Shown one piece after another: positions 16,895 through 27,392 of a stretch of 64,000 nucleotides of DNA. Made by a program: the position numbers and the translations under genes. The stretch's first letter is position 1. Each line of letters begins with the position of its first letter. The notes below the pieces were generated by a model. The model searched no databases. It was not told the origin of the DNA and was given only the letters and a program-made list of their open reading frames with translations. Location of the stretch: NCBI GenBank assembly GCA_951802115.1, contig CATOPL010000001.1, positions 337,790 to 401,789 on the forward strand, written 5' to 3'. Source of the DNA: an uncultured Lachnospiraceae bacterium. GTDB taxonomy: Bacteria; Bacillota; Clostridia; Lachnospirales; Lachnospiraceae.

Positions 16895-17854
16895 TTATTC
16901 TTCACTCTGGCTTAGTTCCAGATTAAGTTCCTTCAGTTTTGCAAGAACTTCTTCCAGCGATTTACGGCCCAGATTCCGAACTTTCATCATATCTTCGGGA
17001 GTCCGGTTGCATAATTCCTGTACCGTATTGATACCGGCTCTTTTCAGACAATTATAAGAACGAACCGAAAGTTCCAGTTCATCAATATTCATCTCAAGAA
17101 CCTTTTCCTTCTCATCGCTCTCCGTCTCCACCATGATCTCTGCAGACTTGGCGTTCTCTGACAGATCAATAAAAAGGCTCAGATGTTCGCTCAGAACTTT
17201 GGCTGCCAGGCTGACTGCTTCATCCGGAGCAAGCGTTCCGTTTGTAATTACATCCAATGTCAGCTTGTCATAATCAGTAATCTGACCTACTCGGGTATTT
17301 TCCACTGTCAGATTCACACGCTCCACCGGAGTATAAATGGAATCCACTGCAATCACTCCGATCGGCAGTTCATCGTTTTTGTTTTTGTCAGCGCTTACAT
17401 ATCCTCTGCCTTTGGTGATAGTCAGTTCCATGTAGAGTTTACTGTCTGCGCCTCCGTTCAGATGTGCAATCACCACATCCGGATTCAGAATCTCAATATC
17501 CGGATCACACTGAATCTCCGCCGCCGTGACAATTCCTTCGCCTTCAAAATCAATATAAGCCACCTTAGCCTCTTCCGAGTCGCTGGTATTTCGAATCGCA
17601 AGACTCTTGATGTTCATGATAATCTCTGTTACATCTTCTTTTACACCCGGGATGGAGCTGAATTCGTGAAGCACACCGTCAATCTTTACCTGGCTCACTG
17701 CAGCGCCCGGTAAAGAAGAAAGCATAATTCTTCTCAGGGAGTTGCCAAGGGTCGTGCCATAGCCTCTTTCCAATGGTTCCACTACGAATTTGCCATATTT
17801 TTTATCTTCTGAAATCTCTGCAATTTCAATCTTGGGTTTATTAAATACTACCAC
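16895..17854 (-). CDS. rpoA: DNA-directed RNA polymerase subunit alpha
   Basis: A 319-residue alpha subunit. The N-terminal assembly domain has [20 protein letters not shown]; the C-terminal domain, after a linker, begins [19 protein letters not shown] and contacts promoters and activators. The start is GTG after GGAGGGG. It lies 50 bases after rpsD and 137 bases before rplQ. Confidence 0.98.
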   Translation of the reverse strand: MVVFNKPKIEIAEISEDKKYGKFVVEPLERGYGTTLGNSLRRIMLSSLPGAAVSQVKIDGVLHEFSSIPGVKEDVTEIIMNIKSLAIRNTSDSEEAKVAYIDFEGEGIVTAAEIQCDPDIEILNPDVVIAHLNGGADSKLYMELTITKGRGYVSADKNKNDELPIGVIAVDSIYTPVERVNLTVENTRVGQITDYDKLTLDVITNGTLAPDEAVSLAAKVLSEHLSLFIDLSENAKSAEIMVETESDEKEKVLEMNIDELELSVRSYNCLKRAGINTVQELCNRTPEDMMKVRNLGRKSLEEVLAKLKELNLELSQSEE

Positions 17855-17904
17855 TAAAAAGCCCCTCCTGTTCTATGCTGGGTGACAAAACTGCCGGTTT
17901 TCAA

Positions 17905-18498
17905 TTATTTAGAATACAACTCGACGATAAGCATCTCGTTTACCGGAACGTCGATCATATCTCTGGTCGGAAGCTCTTTTACAAGGCCTTTCAGATTCTC
18001 AAGGTCCGCATCTAGCCACTCCGGCACCAGTCTGCCGCCGGTTGCCTCTGCAATCGCTTTATAACGGTCAGAACTCTTGCATTTTTCCTTGATCTCAACC
18101 GTGTCTCCTGCTTTTACAAGATAAGACGGAATATTTACCTGTTTTCCATTTACGAGCACATGTTTATGGTCAACAATCTGTCTTGCCTCCTGGCGGGTTC
18201 TTGCAAAACCGAGGCGGAAGATCACATTGTCCAGTCTCGTCTCCAGCATGATCATCAGATTTTCACCGGTCATGCCTTTCATACGGTCTGCTTTCTCGTA
18301 ATAATTACGGAACGGCTTTTCCAGTACGCCGTAGATGAATTTTGCTTTCTGTTTTTCCTTCAGCTGAAGACCATACTCGGAAACCTTTTTGTTTCCCCTC
18401 TGAGAATTCCTTTTGGATTTTTTATCGATTCCTAAATAAACCGGATCCAGGCCAAGGGACCGGCATCTTTTAAGGACTGGTGTTCTGTTAATCGCCAT
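17905..18498 (-). CDS. rpsD: 30S ribosomal protein S4
   Basis: A 197-residue primary 16S rRNA-binding protein. It lacks the four-Cys zinc motif at the N-terminus (only one Cys), so it is the zinc-free type. The S4 domain ([20 protein letters not shown] and [18 protein letters not shown]) is intact. GGAGGG precedes the ATG. Confidence 0.98.
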   Translation of the reverse strand: MAINRTPVLKRCRSLGLDPVYLGIDKKSKRNSQRGNKKVSEYGLQLKEKQKAKFIYGVLEKPFRNYYEKADRMKGMTGENLMIMLETRLDNVIFRLGFARTRQEARQIVDHKHVLVNGKQVNIPSYLVKAGDTVEIKEKCKSSDRYKAIAEATGGRLVPEWLDADLENLKGLVKELPTRDMIDVPVNEMLIVELYSK

Positions 18499-18515
18499 CT
18501 TTCATACCCTCCTGA

Positions 18516-18908
18516 TCAGACTCTTCTACGTTTTGGTGGACGACAGCCGTTATGCGGCACCGGAGTCACATCCGTGATACTGATAACCTCAAGCCCGCAT
18601 GCCTGCAATGCGCGGATTGCAGCTTCTCTGCCTGAACCAGGTCCTTTTACGAATACATCTACTGTCTTTAAACCGTGAATCAACGCCGCCTTTGTGGCAG
18701 TCTCTGCAGCCATCTGCGCTGCATACGGAGTAGATTTCCTTGAACCTCTAAAACCAAGACCTCCGGCACTTGCCCAACTCAGAGCATTACCCTCTGCATC
18801 GGTCAGGGTAACGATCGTATTATTAAAAGATGACTGGATATGTGCCTGTCCGCGTTCAACGTTTTTCTTAATACGCTTTTTTGTCACTTTTTTCGCAACT
18901 CTAGCCAT
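18516..18908 (-). CDS. rpsK: 30S ribosomal protein S11
   Basis: A 130-residue platform protein. [35 protein letters not shown] and the C-terminal [13 protein letters not shown] are diagnostic. The ribosome binding site (GTAGGTTAG) is weaker than those of its neighbours. Confidence 0.98.
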   Translation of the reverse strand: MARVAKKVTKKRIKKNVERGQAHIQSSFNNTIVTLTDAEGNALSWASAGGLGFRGSRKSTPYAAQMAAETATKAALIHGLKTVDVFVKGPGSGREAAIRALQACGLEVISITDVTPVPHNGCRPPKRRRV

Positions 18909-18957
18909 TTCTAAACTAACCTACTTTCTTCTGCTTCTAACTTGTCAACTGTTTCTG

Positions 18958-19326
18958 TTATTTCTTCTTATTTGCCACGGTCTTCTTCGGGCCTTTTCTG
19001 GTTCTTGCGTTGGTCTTCGTCTTCTGACCGCGCACCGGAAGGCTCTTACGATGACGAACGCCTCTGTAACATCCGATCTCCTGAAGTCTCTTAATATCCA
19101 TGGCAATCTGTCTTCTCAGATCACCTTCTACCGTCTGAGTCTGATCGATCACAGAACTGATTCTTTTCACCTCGTCATCTGTCAGATCTCTGACACGGGT
19201 ATCGGGATTCACGCCTGCTTCTTTCAGAATACGGTTTGAACTTACTCTTCCAATCCCATAGATATAAGTCAGGCCGATCTCCACGCGCTTCTCTCTTGGT
19301 AAATCTACACCAGCAATACGAGCCAT
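18958..19326 (-). CDS. rpsM: 30S ribosomal protein S13
   Basis: A 122-residue head protein contacting the A- and P-site tRNAs. [20 protein letters not shown] and the basic [11 protein letters not shown] tail are typical. GGAGG precedes the ATG. A long 270-base gap separates it from rpmJ. Confidence 0.98.
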   Translation of the reverse strand: MARIAGVDLPREKRVEIGLTYIYGIGRVSSNRILKEAGVNPDTRVRDLTDDEVKRISSVIDQTQTVEGDLRRQIAMDIKRLQEIGCYRGVRHRKSLPVRGQKTKTNARTRKGPKKTVANKKK

Positions 19327-19596
19327 TGTGATTATTCCTCCATTTTCTTCTACTACAATATTTTCCTAAATGAGGCAGCGAATGACGGATTCCACCCGTC
19401 TGCCCAAATGAGTAAAAACTCATTCTTTCCGGTACTTGCAGCAAGCCGCTCCATCCTTCCCGGTTTCAGGTAACATCTCTCCAATGAATAATCGTCCACT
19501 TTCAGTCTTTTATATATATCAGTTGTCCCACACCTCCGTGTGTTTCAACTGCAGCCGCCATATGAAAAAACTACAAGTGCTAACATTCACAGACTG
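19327..19596 (-). repeat. Hairpin-rich gap between rpmJ and rpsM
   Basis: This 270-base gap is far longer than usual for these neighbours and holds no credible gene. It contains hairpins GGCAG...GACGG / CCCGTC...TGCC, GAGT-aaaa-ACTC and CACAC-ctcc-GTGTG. It may be a palindromic intergenic repeat or a structured regulatory segment. Confidence 0.4.
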
Positions 19597-19710
19597 TTAG
19601 CCCTGTCTCTGTTTGTGTTTTGGATTTTCACAGATTACTCTGATACTACCTTTTCTCTTGATGATTTTGCACTTTTCGCAAATAGGTTTCACCGATGATC
19701 TAACCTTCAC
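19597..19710 (-). CDS. rpmJ: 50S ribosomal protein L36
   Basis: A 37-residue protein found by direct reading: [20 protein letters not shown] onward, ending NPKHKQRQG. Cys11, Cys14, Cys27 and His32 form the zinc site, so this is the zinc-containing paralogue. The start is GTG, chosen because AAAGGAGGAC lies just upstream. It is the first gene after the promoter at 19776-19804. Confidence 0.96.
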   Translation of the reverse strand: MKVRSSVKPICEKCKIIKRKGSIRVICENPKHKQRQG

Positions 19711-19775
19711 AGTAAAGTCCTCCTTTCATCGTTTCCTTCCCAGGGGCACACTTACCCCTAAAATCATGCCTGTAT

Positions 19776-19804
19776 ATTATATCAGAGGCATATACAGAAT
19801 GCAA
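19776..19804 (-). promoter_or_regulatory. Promoter of rpmJ-rpsM-rpsK-rpsD-rpoA-rplQ
   Basis: Minus strand TTGCAT and perfect TATAAT, spacer 17. The -10 and spacer are flanked by an inverted repeat CTGTATAT / ATATACAG (19770-19797), and the leader has a hairpin AGGGG-taagtgtg-CCCCT before the rpmJ binding site. Confidence 0.8.
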
Positions 19805-19871
19805 GTAAAATTTGTAAATTTTTCGACGGTTTTTCCCGGTTCTGTTACTTTTCATACCCTTGCTGCTGTGT

Positions 19872-19898
19872 GCAGATAAGCCCGGAAGACTTATCTGC
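19872..19898. other. 9-bp hairpin after infA
   Basis: GCAGATAAG and CTTATCTGC pair around a 9-nt loop, between infA and the rpmJ promoter. No T-tract, so at best a weak terminator or processing site. Confidence 0.5.
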
Positions 19899-19948
19899 CA
19901 CAATGAGTAAGCAAACTGCGCGGATGTGAAAACCAGTCTGATTTCCGC

Positions 19949-20167
19949 CTATTTATCCCGCCAGATGATCCTTCCTTTAGAAAGATCATAGGGAGACATT
20001 TCGATTGTCACTTTATCTCCCGGCAGAATACGAATAAAATTCATCCGCAGCTTTCCGCTGATATGAGCAAGTACTTTGTGCCCGTTTTCCAGTTCAACCT
20101 GGAACATGGCATTTGGCAGTTTCTCTATTACAGTTCCCTCAATTTCAATTACATCTGCTTTCGACAT
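19949..20167 (-). CDS. infA: Translation initiation factor IF-1
   Basis: A 72-residue OB-fold factor: [40 protein letters not shown] and [13 protein letters not shown] are diagnostic. Its start overlaps the end of the upstream KOW gene by 23 bases, indicating coupled translation. Confidence 0.98.
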   Translation of the reverse strand: MSKADVIEIEGTVIEKLPNAMFQVELENGHKVLAHISGKLRMNFIRILPGDKVTIEMSPYDLSKGRIIWRDK

Positions 20168-20447
20168 ATTTATCCTCCCGCCGTTTTCGGCTCTCTGATT
20201 GAATCATTTGCTTAATCGGTTCATTTTGAAGCGGTTTTTTATTTTCAAGGGCTTCTCTCACCGGCTCTGCATAACGGTGAATCACCTGAATGTGCCTGAT
20301 CTTCTTTTTTTTAGGTTTTTCCACTGTCCGTAAAATACCATCCACTAACCATACATATTCTGCTTCTGCACGGATTATGACATAAAGTCTTCCCTGATCA
20401 TGTCCGGCAATGGATCGCGCCAGCATGCCTTCCTCGATCTTTCTCAT
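20145..20447 (-). CDS. KOW-domain RNA-binding protein (L14e-like)
   Basis: A 100-residue protein. The N-terminal [17 protein letters not shown] and [21 protein letters not shown] resemble the KOW motif of L14e/L27e-type ribosomal proteins. Such genes recur between map and infA in Clostridia and Bacilli; their role on the ribosome is not settled. The C-terminus is Lys/Arg/Glu-rich and probably disordered. Confidence 0.85.
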   Translation of the reverse strand: MRKIEEGMLARSIAGHDQGRLYVIIRAEAEYVWLVDGILRTVEKPKKKKIRHIQVIHRYAEPVREALENKKPLQNEPIKQMIQSESRKRREDKYVESRCN

Positions 20448-20462
20448 ACATTTCCTCCTGCA

Positions 20463-21218
20463 TCAGGTATGAAGCGTCAGTATCTCCGGTTCCCCGTCTG
20501 TAATCAATATCGTATTCTCATAATGAGCAGACGGTTTACGATCTCTGGTCACCACGGTCCATTCATCCTCCAGCCAGTCTACTTTCCAGGTTCCCATATT
20601 GATCATCGGTTCAATGGCTAGCGTCATACCGGGAATCAGCTTCATTCCTTTTCGTTTCTCCCGAAAATTCGGAATCTGCGGATCTTCATGCAGACTGGTT
20701 CCGATTCCATGTCCTACCAGATCCCTTACAATTCCGTAGCCGAACCGGCTTACATAATCGTCAATAGCCGCAGAGATATCAAAAAGATGATTTCCCGCTT
20801 TCGCCATCCGGATTCCTTCAAAAAAGCTTCTTTTTGTTACATCCATCAGGTTCTGAATTCGTGGATCGATCTTTCCTACCGCGTGCGTCCTGGCCGCATC
20901 AGAATGATATCCTTTGTAAATCAGCCCGGCATCCAGACTGACGATGTCTCCTTCTTTCAGAATCCGGTCTTTCCTGGGAATGCCGTGTACCACTTCCTCG
21001 TTAACAGATACGCAGATAGAAGCAGGAAATCCTCCGTAATCCAGAAAGTTAGGCGTACACCCCAGTTTTCTGATCAGCCGGTCTCCATACTCATTGATAT
21101 CCATGGTAGAGATACCCGGACGAATCATCCTGCCCATCTCATCATGAACAATTTCCAGCAGTCTTCCTGCCTCCCGCATCAATTCAATCTCTTTCGCAGA
21201 TTTAATCGTGACTGCCAT
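20463..21218 (-). CDS. map: Methionine aminopeptidase, type I
   Basis: A 251-residue enzyme that removes the initiator Met. Metal ligands are seen as Asp in SLDAGLI, Asp in HSDAART, His in GHGIGTSLHEDP, Glu in AIEPMI and Glu in DEWTVVTRD. No N-terminal zinc-finger extension. It follows adk by three bases. Confidence 0.97.
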   Translation of the reverse strand: MAVTIKSAKEIELMREAGRLLEIVHDEMGRMIRPGISTMDINEYGDRLIRKLGCTPNFLDYGGFPASICVSVNEEVVHGIPRKDRILKEGDIVSLDAGLIYKGYHSDAARTHAVGKIDPRIQNLMDVTKRSFFEGIRMAKAGNHLFDISAAIDDYVSRFGYGIVRDLVGHGIGTSLHEDPQIPNFREKRKGMKLIPGMTLAIEPMINMGTWKVDWLEDEWTVVTRDRKPSAHYENTILITDGEPEILTLHT

Positions 21219-21221
21219 TCT

Positions 21222-21866
21222 CTATGCTCCCAGTATATCCACGATCGCCTGAAATACATCTTCCATGCCCATCGTTCCGTTTACATCTCTCAGAATCCCT
21301 TTTTTGCTGTAAAAATCAATCAGCGGCTGAGTCTGCTCATGATAAACCCCCAGACGCTTCTGTACCGTTTCCGGCTTATCGTCATCTCTTAAAATCAGCT
21401 CCGCACCGCACATATCACAGATACCTTCTTTTTTTGTCGGCGCATAAGCCAGATGATAGGTTGCGCCACATCCCACACATGCACGGCGCCCGCCCATTCT
21501 GTTCACAATATTATCATCCGGAACATCTACATTGATTGCATAGTCCACAGATTCGCCCACCGCAGACAGCGCTTTTTCCAGACTTTCCGCCTGCGGAATC
21601 GTTCTTGGAAAACCGTCGAGAATATAACCTTTTTTGCAGTCCTCCTGCTGTACGCGGTCGACAACCAGATCACATACCAGCTCATCCGGAACCAGCAGCC
21701 CCTGATCCATATAAGTTTTTGCTTTTTTCCCGAGTTCTGTCCCGTTTTTTATATTTGCCCGAAAAATATCGCCGGTAGAAATATGCGGAATCTGATATTT
21801 CTCAGCAATTTTTTTTGCCTGGGTTCCTTTACCGGCACCCGGGGCTCCTAACATAATTATTTTCAT
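21222..21866 (-). CDS. adk: Adenylate kinase
   Basis: A 214-residue long-form kinase that balances AMP, ADP and ATP. GAPGAGKGTQAKK is the P-loop, DGFPRTIPQAE the NMP-binding motif. The LID has four Cys (CVGCG and CDMCG), so it is the zinc-containing Gram-positive type. The start at 21866 is chosen for GGAGAAG upstream and for the canonical MKIIMLGAPG start. Confidence 0.97.
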   Translation of the reverse strand: MKIIMLGAPGAGKGTQAKKIAEKYQIPHISTGDIFRANIKNGTELGKKAKTYMDQGLLVPDELVCDLVVDRVQQEDCKKGYILDGFPRTIPQAESLEKALSAVGESVDYAINVDVPDDNIVNRMGGRRACVGCGATYHLAYAPTKKEGICDMCGAELILRDDDKPETVQKRLGVYHEQTQPLIDFYSKKGILRDVNGTMGMEDVFQAIVDILGA

Positions 21867-21892
21867 AATAGTCTTCTCCATTTTTTACCATA

Positions 21893-21922
21893 ATTATACT
21901 TCTGTATACTTTTTTATGTAAA
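21893..21922 (-). promoter_or_regulatory. Promoter of adk-map-KOW-infA
   Basis: Minus strand TTTACA and TATAAT, spacer 18. Follows the secY terminator. Confidence 0.7.
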
Positions 21923-21925
21923 GTT

Positions 21926-21972
21926 CTAAAAAGCCTGTACGAAACAACCACAGGGGTGCTTCCGTACAGGCT
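21926..21972 (-). terminator. Rho-independent terminator after secY
   Basis: AGCCTGTACG pairs with CGTACAGGCT and is followed by TTTTTA on the minus strand. It ends the S10-spc transcript and separates secY from adk. Confidence 0.85.
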
Positions 21973-21988
21973 CTTTTATCTGCACTGA

Positions 21989-23305
21989 TTAATCGTTCAG
22001 GAAGCCTTTATAGTAACGTACCAGCATCTGAGATTCGATCTGTTTCAGTGTTTCCAGAACGACACCCACGATGATGATGATTGAAGTTCCCCCAAAAGAT
22101 ACATTGGCTCCAAAAACGCCGTTGAATATGATGGGGATCACACATACTATGATCAGTCCTACTGCTCCGATAAATACAATGTAATTTAAAATCTTGCTGA
22201 GATATTCCGTCGTTGGCTTGCCTGGCCGGATACCAGGGATAAACCCACCCTGCCGCTTCATGTTATTGGCTATTTCTATTGGATTAAAGGTAATCGACGT
22301 GTAGAAATATGCAAAAAACACGACTAACACAATGTATACCAGAAGTCCAATGGAATAGACCGGCTGATGCGGATTACACCAGCTGGACTGACTTAAACCT
22401 GTCAGAATCTTCGCACCGATGCCTGTACCCCCTGTCTTGCCCAGCAAAGATGCTATGACACCCGGAAAACTCATCAGTGAGGAAGCAAAAATCACAGGAA
22501 TCACACCTGCCGTATTCACTTTCAGCGGAATGTTGGTGGACTGTCCGCCTACCATTTTGCGCCCCTGCATCTTCTTGGCATACTGTACCGGGATCCGGCG
22601 TTCTCCGCCTTGAAGAAAGATGACAAAAACCACTGTCACCAGAACAACTGCCAGTATAATTATTGCCGCCAGTACGCCATTCAGGATCGTTTTTCCCTTG
22701 ATAAACTGCGTATACAGATCAATAAAATCATCGGGAATACGGGATACAATATTGATCAGGAGTACAATGGAAATTCCGTTCCCGACTCCATGTTCTGTGA
22801 TTTCTTCACCAATCCACATCAAAAAGGCGCTTCCGGCAGTCATAGCCGCCACAACCACGATCATATTGGGAATCGTAGCCGACTGCAAAAGACCTCTTCC
22901 GCCAAAACCAATCGTCATGGCCGTACCTTCAATCAGCGCCAGCGCAACCGTCAGATAACGGGAAAACGTCTGAATTTTCTTCCTTCCATCCTCGCCTTCC
23001 TTCTGCATCTCTTCCAGCTTCGGGATGGCAATGGTCAGAAGCTGCATAATAATGGAAGATGTGATGTAAGGTGTAATACCAAGTGCAAACAGTGACATGC
23101 TGGTAAAAGACCCCCCGGTAAACGCATCAAAAAAATTGAATGCGTCACCGGTCTGTGCTGCGAACCACTCAGCAAAATAATCTCTGTTCACTCCTGGAAT
23201 CGGCATCTGAGAACCAAACCTTACGACCACGAGCATTAAAAATGTGAAGATCAGCTTCTTTCGAATATCTTCAATTTTAAATGCGTTCCGTAATGTTTTA
23301 AACAT
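21989..23305 (-). CDS. secY: Protein translocase subunit SecY
   Basis: A 438-residue channel protein with ten membrane segments. FRKK-like cytoplasmic loop QGGERRIPVQYAKKMQGRK, the plug-side GVNRDYF start and KRQGGFIPGIRPGKPT are diagnostic. Its start overlaps the rplO stop as TGATG. Confidence 0.98.
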   Translation of the reverse strand: MFKTLRNAFKIEDIRKKLIFTFLMLVVVRFGSQMPIPGVNRDYFAEWFAAQTGDAFNFFDAFTGGSFTSMSLFALGITPYITSSIIMQLLTIAIPKLEEMQKEGEDGRKKIQTFSRYLTVALALIEGTAMTIGFGGRGLLQSATIPNMIVVVAAMTAGSAFLMWIGEEITEHGVGNGISIVLLINIVSRIPDDFIDLYTQFIKGKTILNGVLAAIIILAVVLVTVVFVIFLQGGERRIPVQYAKKMQGRKMVGGQSTNIPLKVNTAGVIPVIFASSLMSFPGVIASLLGKTGGTGIGAKILTGLSQSSWCNPHQPVYSIGLLVYIVLVVFFAYFYTSITFNPIEIANNMKRQGGFIPGIRPGKPTTEYLSKILNYIVFIGAVGLIIVCVIPIIFNGVFGANVSFGGTSIIIIVGVVLETLKQIESQMLVRYYKGFLND

Positions 23306-23745
23306 CAGATCACCTCGGCTTTTCCACCAAGAGCTTCAATTTTGGCAGCTGCACCTGCTGAAAATGCATTTGCCTGAACTGTAAGTTTCTTAGTTAATTC
23401 TCCATTTCCAAGAATCTTCACTCCGTCTCTCGGGTTCTTAACGATTCCTTCTGCAATCAGAGTCTCAACAGAAACTGTACTGTCATTGTCAAATCGTTCG
23501 AGAACGCTTACATTGATACCGACGATCTCTTTCGTATTGCGGTTTGTAAAACCTCTCTTCGGAATTCTCCTGTATAACGGCATCTGGCCGCCCTCAAATC
23601 CGGGTCTCGGAGCTCCGGAACGGGCTTTCTGGCCTTTATGGCCCTTGCCTGCCGTCTTGCCATTTCCCGAACCATGTCCGCGGCCTCTTCTGAAGTTATT
23701 ACTCTTTTTCGAACCTTCCGCATACGTTAAATTCGATAAATCCAT
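23305..23745 (-). CDS. rplO: 50S ribosomal protein L15
   Basis: A 146-residue protein with the Gly/Lys-rich N-terminus ([20 protein letters not shown]) and [20 protein letters not shown]. Couples to secY by a one-base overlap. Confidence 0.98.
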   Translation of the reverse strand: MDLSNLTYAEGSKKSNNFRRGRGHGSGNGKTAGKGHKGQKARSGAPRPGFEGGQMPLYRRIPKRGFTNRNTKEIVGINVSVLERFDNDSTVSVETLIAEGIVKNPRDGVKILGNGELTKKLTVQANAFSAGAAAKIEALGGKAEVI

Positions 23746-23772
23746 TGTGACACCTCCTTAACTGTAAAATAA

Positions 23773-23955
23773 TCAGATTTCTTCCACCTTCACCAGGTGT
23801 CTCACATGCCAAATCATGCCACGAACTGCTTCATTGTCCGGCATCTCAACCGTCTTGTTCAGCTTCCTGAGGCCGAGCGCTTCTACAGTTGCCTTCTGCT
23901 TTGGAACCGCTCCGATCGGAGATTTTACTAATGTGATTTTTAATTTCTCTGCCAT
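23773..23955 (-). CDS. rpmD: 50S ribosomal protein L30
   Basis: A 60-residue protein ([20 protein letters not shown]). The second ATG is chosen as the start because AAGGAG is seven bases upstream. Confidence 0.97.
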   Translation of the reverse strand: MAEKLKITLVKSPIGAVPKQKATVEALGLRKLNKTVEMPDNEAVRGMIWHVRHLVKVEEI

Positions 23956-23970
23956 GTTCATTCTCCTTTC

Positions 23971-24480
23971 TTATGCCATGATTTCGTCTACAGATTTCCC
24001 ACGTTTCTTAGCAATTTCATCCGGAGAAGCCACGCCCTTCAGTCCTTCGATAGTCGCCAGCACAACATTCTGCTTGTTATTGGAACCAAGGGACTTGGTA
24101 CGGATATTTTTTACTCCCGCAAGCTCTACAACGGCACGTGCCGGTCCTCCTGCGATGATACCGGTACCTTCCGGAGATCTCTTCAGCAGTACGGAAGAAC
24201 TTCCGTATCTGCCCGTATTATCATGAGGAATACTGTTATTTTCATCCAGTGCAACAGTTACCAGTTTCTTCACAGCATCTTCTTTTCCTTTGCGGATCGC
24301 TTCCGGAATTTCAGTGGCTTTTCCAAGACCAGCGCCTACGTGACCATTGCCGTCACCTACGACCACCAGAGCTGTGAAACGCATGCTGCGGCCGCCTTTG
24401 ACGGTCTTGCTTACACGCTTAATTGACACTACTTTTTCAGTTAATTCAAACTGACTTGCATCAATGATCTCATGTCTCAT
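23971..24480 (-). CDS. rpsE: 30S ribosomal protein S5
   Basis: A 169-residue protein. [19 protein letters not shown] and [20 protein letters not shown] mark the double-stranded RNA-binding and S5 domains. GGAGGAGG-rich site upstream. Confidence 0.98.
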   Translation of the reverse strand: MRHEIIDASQFELTEKVVSIKRVSKTVKGGRSMRFTALVVVGDGNGHVGAGLGKATEIPEAIRKGKEDAVKKLVTVALDENNSIPHDNTGRYGSSSVLLKRSPEGTGIIAGGPARAVVELAGVKNIRTKSLGSNNKQNVVLATIEGLKGVASPDEIAKKRGKSVDEIMA

Positions 24481-24497
24481 GTCTTTTTCCTCCTCCT

Positions 24498-24866
24498 CTA
24501 AAATTCCAGACCGGCTTCACGGGCTGCTTCTGCGAGCACTGCAATCTTGCCCTGATAAATGAAACCGCCGCGGTCAAATACGACCACTTTAATGCCTTTT
24601 TCAAGCGCTCTTTCTGCGATCACTTTTCCAAGATATGCTGCTGCATCAACGTTGTTGGTCTTCTCAAGTTCTGCCTTTACTTCCTTCTGTACTGTAGAAG
24701 CGGATACCAGAGTGTTTCCCACGGTGTCGTCGATAATCTGCGCATACATATGATTATTGCTTCTGAACACTGCCAGACGCGGTCTGTCTGCTGTACCGCT
24801 GATGTGATGACGTAATCTGTAGTGTTTCTTAGCGCGTACTTCGCTTCTTGATTTCTTACTGACCAT
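24498..24866 (-). CDS. rplR: 50S ribosomal protein L18
   Basis: A 122-residue 5S rRNA-binding protein. [20 protein letters not shown] and [20 protein letters not shown] are diagnostic. Confidence 0.98.
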   Translation of the reverse strand: MVSKKSRSEVRAKKHYRLRHHISGTADRPRLAVFRSNNHMYAQIIDDTVGNTLVSASTVQKEVKAELEKTNNVDAAAYLGKVIAERALEKGIKVVVFDRGGFIYQGKIAVLAEAAREAGLEF

Positions 24867-24883
24867 CTTTACACTCTCCTCAC

Positions 24884-25423
24884 TTATTTTTTACCAGTCT
24901 TACCAACTTTACGTCTGATCACTTCGGTCTCATACTTGATACCCTTGCCCTTATATGGCTCCGGTCTCCTCTTGTCACGAATCTCAGCCGCATACTGTCC
25001 GACCTTCTCTTTGTCAATACCTTTCACGGTAATCTTGTTGCCTTCCACAACTGCCTCCACGCCTTCCGGATCCTCCATCTCAACCGGATGAGAATATCCC
25101 AGATTCAGCGTCAGCTTTTTACCGGATTTAGAACAGCGGTAACCAACACCATTCACCTCCAGAACCTTTGTGAAACCGGCATGAACACCAGTTACCATGT
25201 TGGAGATCAGGGTCCTTGTCAGACCGTGTAAAGATTTCATTTTTTTCAGATCGCTGGGTCTTGTCACAACCACATGACCGTCTTCTACCTTGATCGTCAT
25301 TTCTGCGGGAAGCACTCTTTCCAGTGTTCCTTTCGGACCTTTTACGGTCACTTTATTTCCCTCAGCAACTGTCACGGTGACTCCTTCCGGGATAGCTACC
25401 GGTAATCTTCCGATACGGGACAT
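24884..25423 (-). CDS. rplF: 50S ribosomal protein L6
   Basis: A 179-residue protein with two related domains; [20 protein letters not shown] at the start and [20 protein letters not shown] near the end. Confidence 0.98.
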   Translation of the reverse strand: MSRIGRLPVAIPEGVTVTVAEGNKVTVKGPKGTLERVLPAEMTIKVEDGHVVVTRPSDLKKMKSLHGLTRTLISNMVTGVHAGFTKVLEVNGVGYRCSKSGKKLTLNLGYSHPVEMEDPEGVEAVVEGNKITVKGIDKEKVGQYAAEIRDKRRPEPYKGKGIKYETEVIRRKVGKTGKK

Positions 25424-25497
25424 AGTCTAAAATCCTCCTTACTTAGATTTTCGGAAGGGACGTCTGCGTCCCTTCTGTTTTCAGCACTCTGGAAAAA

Positions 25498-25899
25498 TTA
25501 CCAGACGAATGCCAGAACCTCACCGCCTACATTCAGCTCTCTTGCCTTCTTATCGGTCATAACACCCTTGTTCGTGGATACAATGGCGATTCCCAGACCG
25601 CCAAGTACCTTCGGCATATCATTTCTGCCCGCATACACGCGTAAGCCGGGTTTGGAAATTCTTTTAATGCCGGCAATGATTTTGTCGTTTTTGTCTTTTC
25701 CATATTTTAAGGTAATACGAATATCTTTAAAATTTCCGTTATTTACCAGATCATACTTCTCAACGTAACCTTCATCTACCAGAATGTCCGCGATCGCCAG
25801 CTTCATCTTAGATGCCGGAATATCCACAGTATCATGCTTTGCAGTATTTGCGTTACGGATTCTTGTAAGCATATCCGCGATTGGATCGTTCGTTGTCAT
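25498..25899 (-). CDS. rpsH: 30S ribosomal protein S8
   Basis: A 133-residue protein: [20 protein letters not shown] and [14 protein letters not shown] C-terminus ([17 protein letters not shown]). A 74-base gap separates it from rplF. Confidence 0.98.
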   Translation of the reverse strand: MTTNDPIADMLTRIRNANTAKHDTVDIPASKMKLAIADILVDEGYVEKYDLVNNGNFKDIRITLKYGKDKNDKIIAGIKRISKPGLRVYAGRNDMPKVLGGLGIAIVSTNKGVMTDKKARELNVGGEVLAFVW

Positions 25900-25923
25900 A
25901 GCAAATGCCTCCTCTCTCTATAA

Positions 25924-26109
25924 TTACCAGCTTGCCTTCTTCACTCCCGGAATCTGACCTGCATAAGCCAGCTCACGGAAGCAGATCCTGCAGATTCCAT
26001 ATTTTCTCAGGTAAGCATGTGGACGACCACAGATTCTGCAGCGGCTGTATTCTCTAGTAGAGAATTTCTGTCTGCGCTGCTGTTTTACTTTCATCGATGT
26101 CTTAGCCAT
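25924..26109 (-). CDS. rpsZ: 30S ribosomal protein S14, zinc type
   Basis: A 61-residue short S14 with [20 protein letters not shown], the four-Cys zinc ribbon. This is the zinc-dependent form (S14 type Z); no zinc-free paralogue is in the window. Confidence 0.98.
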   Translation of the reverse strand: MAKTSMKVKQQRRQKFSTREYSRCRICGRPHAYLRKYGICRICFRELAYAGQIPGVKKASW

Positions 26110-26120
26110 GAAATTCCCTC

Positions 26121-26660
26121 CTATCTTGCAAATGGCATATTGAATAAGCTTAACAGATAACGTGCTTCCTCATCTGTCTTGGCAGTCGTAACAAAGATAA
26201 TGTCCATACCTCTTACTTTATCTACCTTATCATATTCAATCTCCGGGAAAATCAGCTGTTCCTTGATACCAAGTGCATAGTTCCCTCTGCCGTCAAATGC
26301 ATTCGGGTTCACACCGCGGAAGTCACGTACACGCGGCAGCGCCAGGTTCACCAGGCGGTCAACGAACTCATACATTCTCTCACCGCGCAGAGTTACTTTA
26401 CATCCGATTGCCATACCTTCACGGATCTTAAAGTTTGCAACAGAATTCTTTGCTTTTGTCACAACTGCTTTCTGTCCGGCGATTGTCTCTAGATCCTTCA
26501 CGGCAGAATCCAGAATCTTGGCATTCTCTTTTGCCTCGCCGACACCCATGTTGATGACCACTTTGTTCAGCTTCGGCACTTCCAGTGCGTTCTTATATCC
26601 AAATTTTTTCATCATGGCGTCCATGATTTCATTTTTATACTGTTCACTGAGTCTACTCAA
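26121..26660 (-). CDS. rplE: 50S ribosomal protein L5
   Basis: A 179-residue 5S rRNA-binding protein: [20 protein letters not shown] and [20 protein letters not shown] are diagnostic. Confidence 0.98.
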   Translation of the reverse strand: MSRLSEQYKNEIMDAMMKKFGYKNALEVPKLNKVVINMGVGEAKENAKILDSAVKDLETIAGQKAVVTKAKNSVANFKIREGMAIGCKVTLRGERMYEFVDRLVNLALPRVRDFRGVNPNAFDGRGNYALGIKEQLIFPEIEYDKVDKVRGMDIIFVTTAKTDEEARYLLSLFNMPFAR

Positions 26661-26686
26661 CTTCTTACGCCCTCCTCTCTTCCAGA

Positions 26687-26998
26687 TTAATCGATCACTT
26701 TACCGGTTGCCTTGGCAACACGGACCTTCTTGTCCCCATCCATCTTATAACCGATTCTGGAAACCTTGCCGTCGCTGATATACATGACGTTGGAAGCGTT
26801 GATCGGGCCTTCCTGGTGGATGATTCCGCCCTGCTGATTCGCCATGGACGGTTTTGTATGCTTTGTAATCATATTTACGCCTTCCACAAGAACGGTGTTG
26901 TTCTTATGGTTTACCGCGATCACTTTACCCTCGCTGCCTTTATCAGTACCGGCAATGACTCTCACGGTGTCGCCTTTTTTGATCTTCATTGTAGACAT
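26687..26998 (-). CDS. rplX: 50S ribosomal protein L24
   Basis: A 103-residue KOW protein: [20 protein letters not shown] and [12 protein letters not shown]. Two ATG codons (first and fourth) are possible; GGAGG is nine bases before the first. Confidence 0.97.
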   Translation of the reverse strand: MSTMKIKKGDTVRVIAGTDKGSEGKVIAVNHKNNTVLVEGVNMITKHTKPSMANQQGGIIHQEGPINASNVMYISDGKVSRIGYKMDGDKKVRVAKATGKVID

Positions 26999-27011
26999 AT
27001 TCCGATACCTC

Positions 27012-27380
27012 CTATAATACTTCCGGAGCGAGGGAAACGATCTTCATGAACTGTTTCTCACGAAGCTCTCTTGCTACCGGTCCAAAGATACGGGTTCCTC
27101 TCGGGTTCTTATCTTCCTTGATGATCACGGCTGCGTTTTCATCAAAACGGATGTAGGAACCGTCTTTACGGCGTGCGCCTTTTACTGTACGCACAACGAC
27201 TGCTTTTACGACATCACCTTTTTTGACAACACCGCCTGGTGTTGCATCTTTAACGGTGGCAACAATAATATCACCGATATTTGCATATCTTCTGGTAGAG
27301 CCGCCCATCACGCGGATGCAGAGTAATTCTTTTGCACCGGTGTTGTCAGCAACTCTGAGTCTTGTTTCCTGCTGTACCAT
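27012..27380 (-). CDS. rplN: 50S ribosomal protein L14
   Basis: A 122-residue protein: [20 protein letters not shown] and [20 protein letters not shown] are canonical. Confidence 0.98.
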   Translation of the reverse strand: MVQQETRLRVADNTGAKELLCIRVMGGSTRRYANIGDIIVATVKDATPGGVVKKGDVVKAVVVRTVKGARRKDGSYIRFDENAAVIIKEDKNPRGTRIFGPVARELREKQFMKIVSLAPEVL

Positions 27381-27392
27381 TGCGGCATCCTC

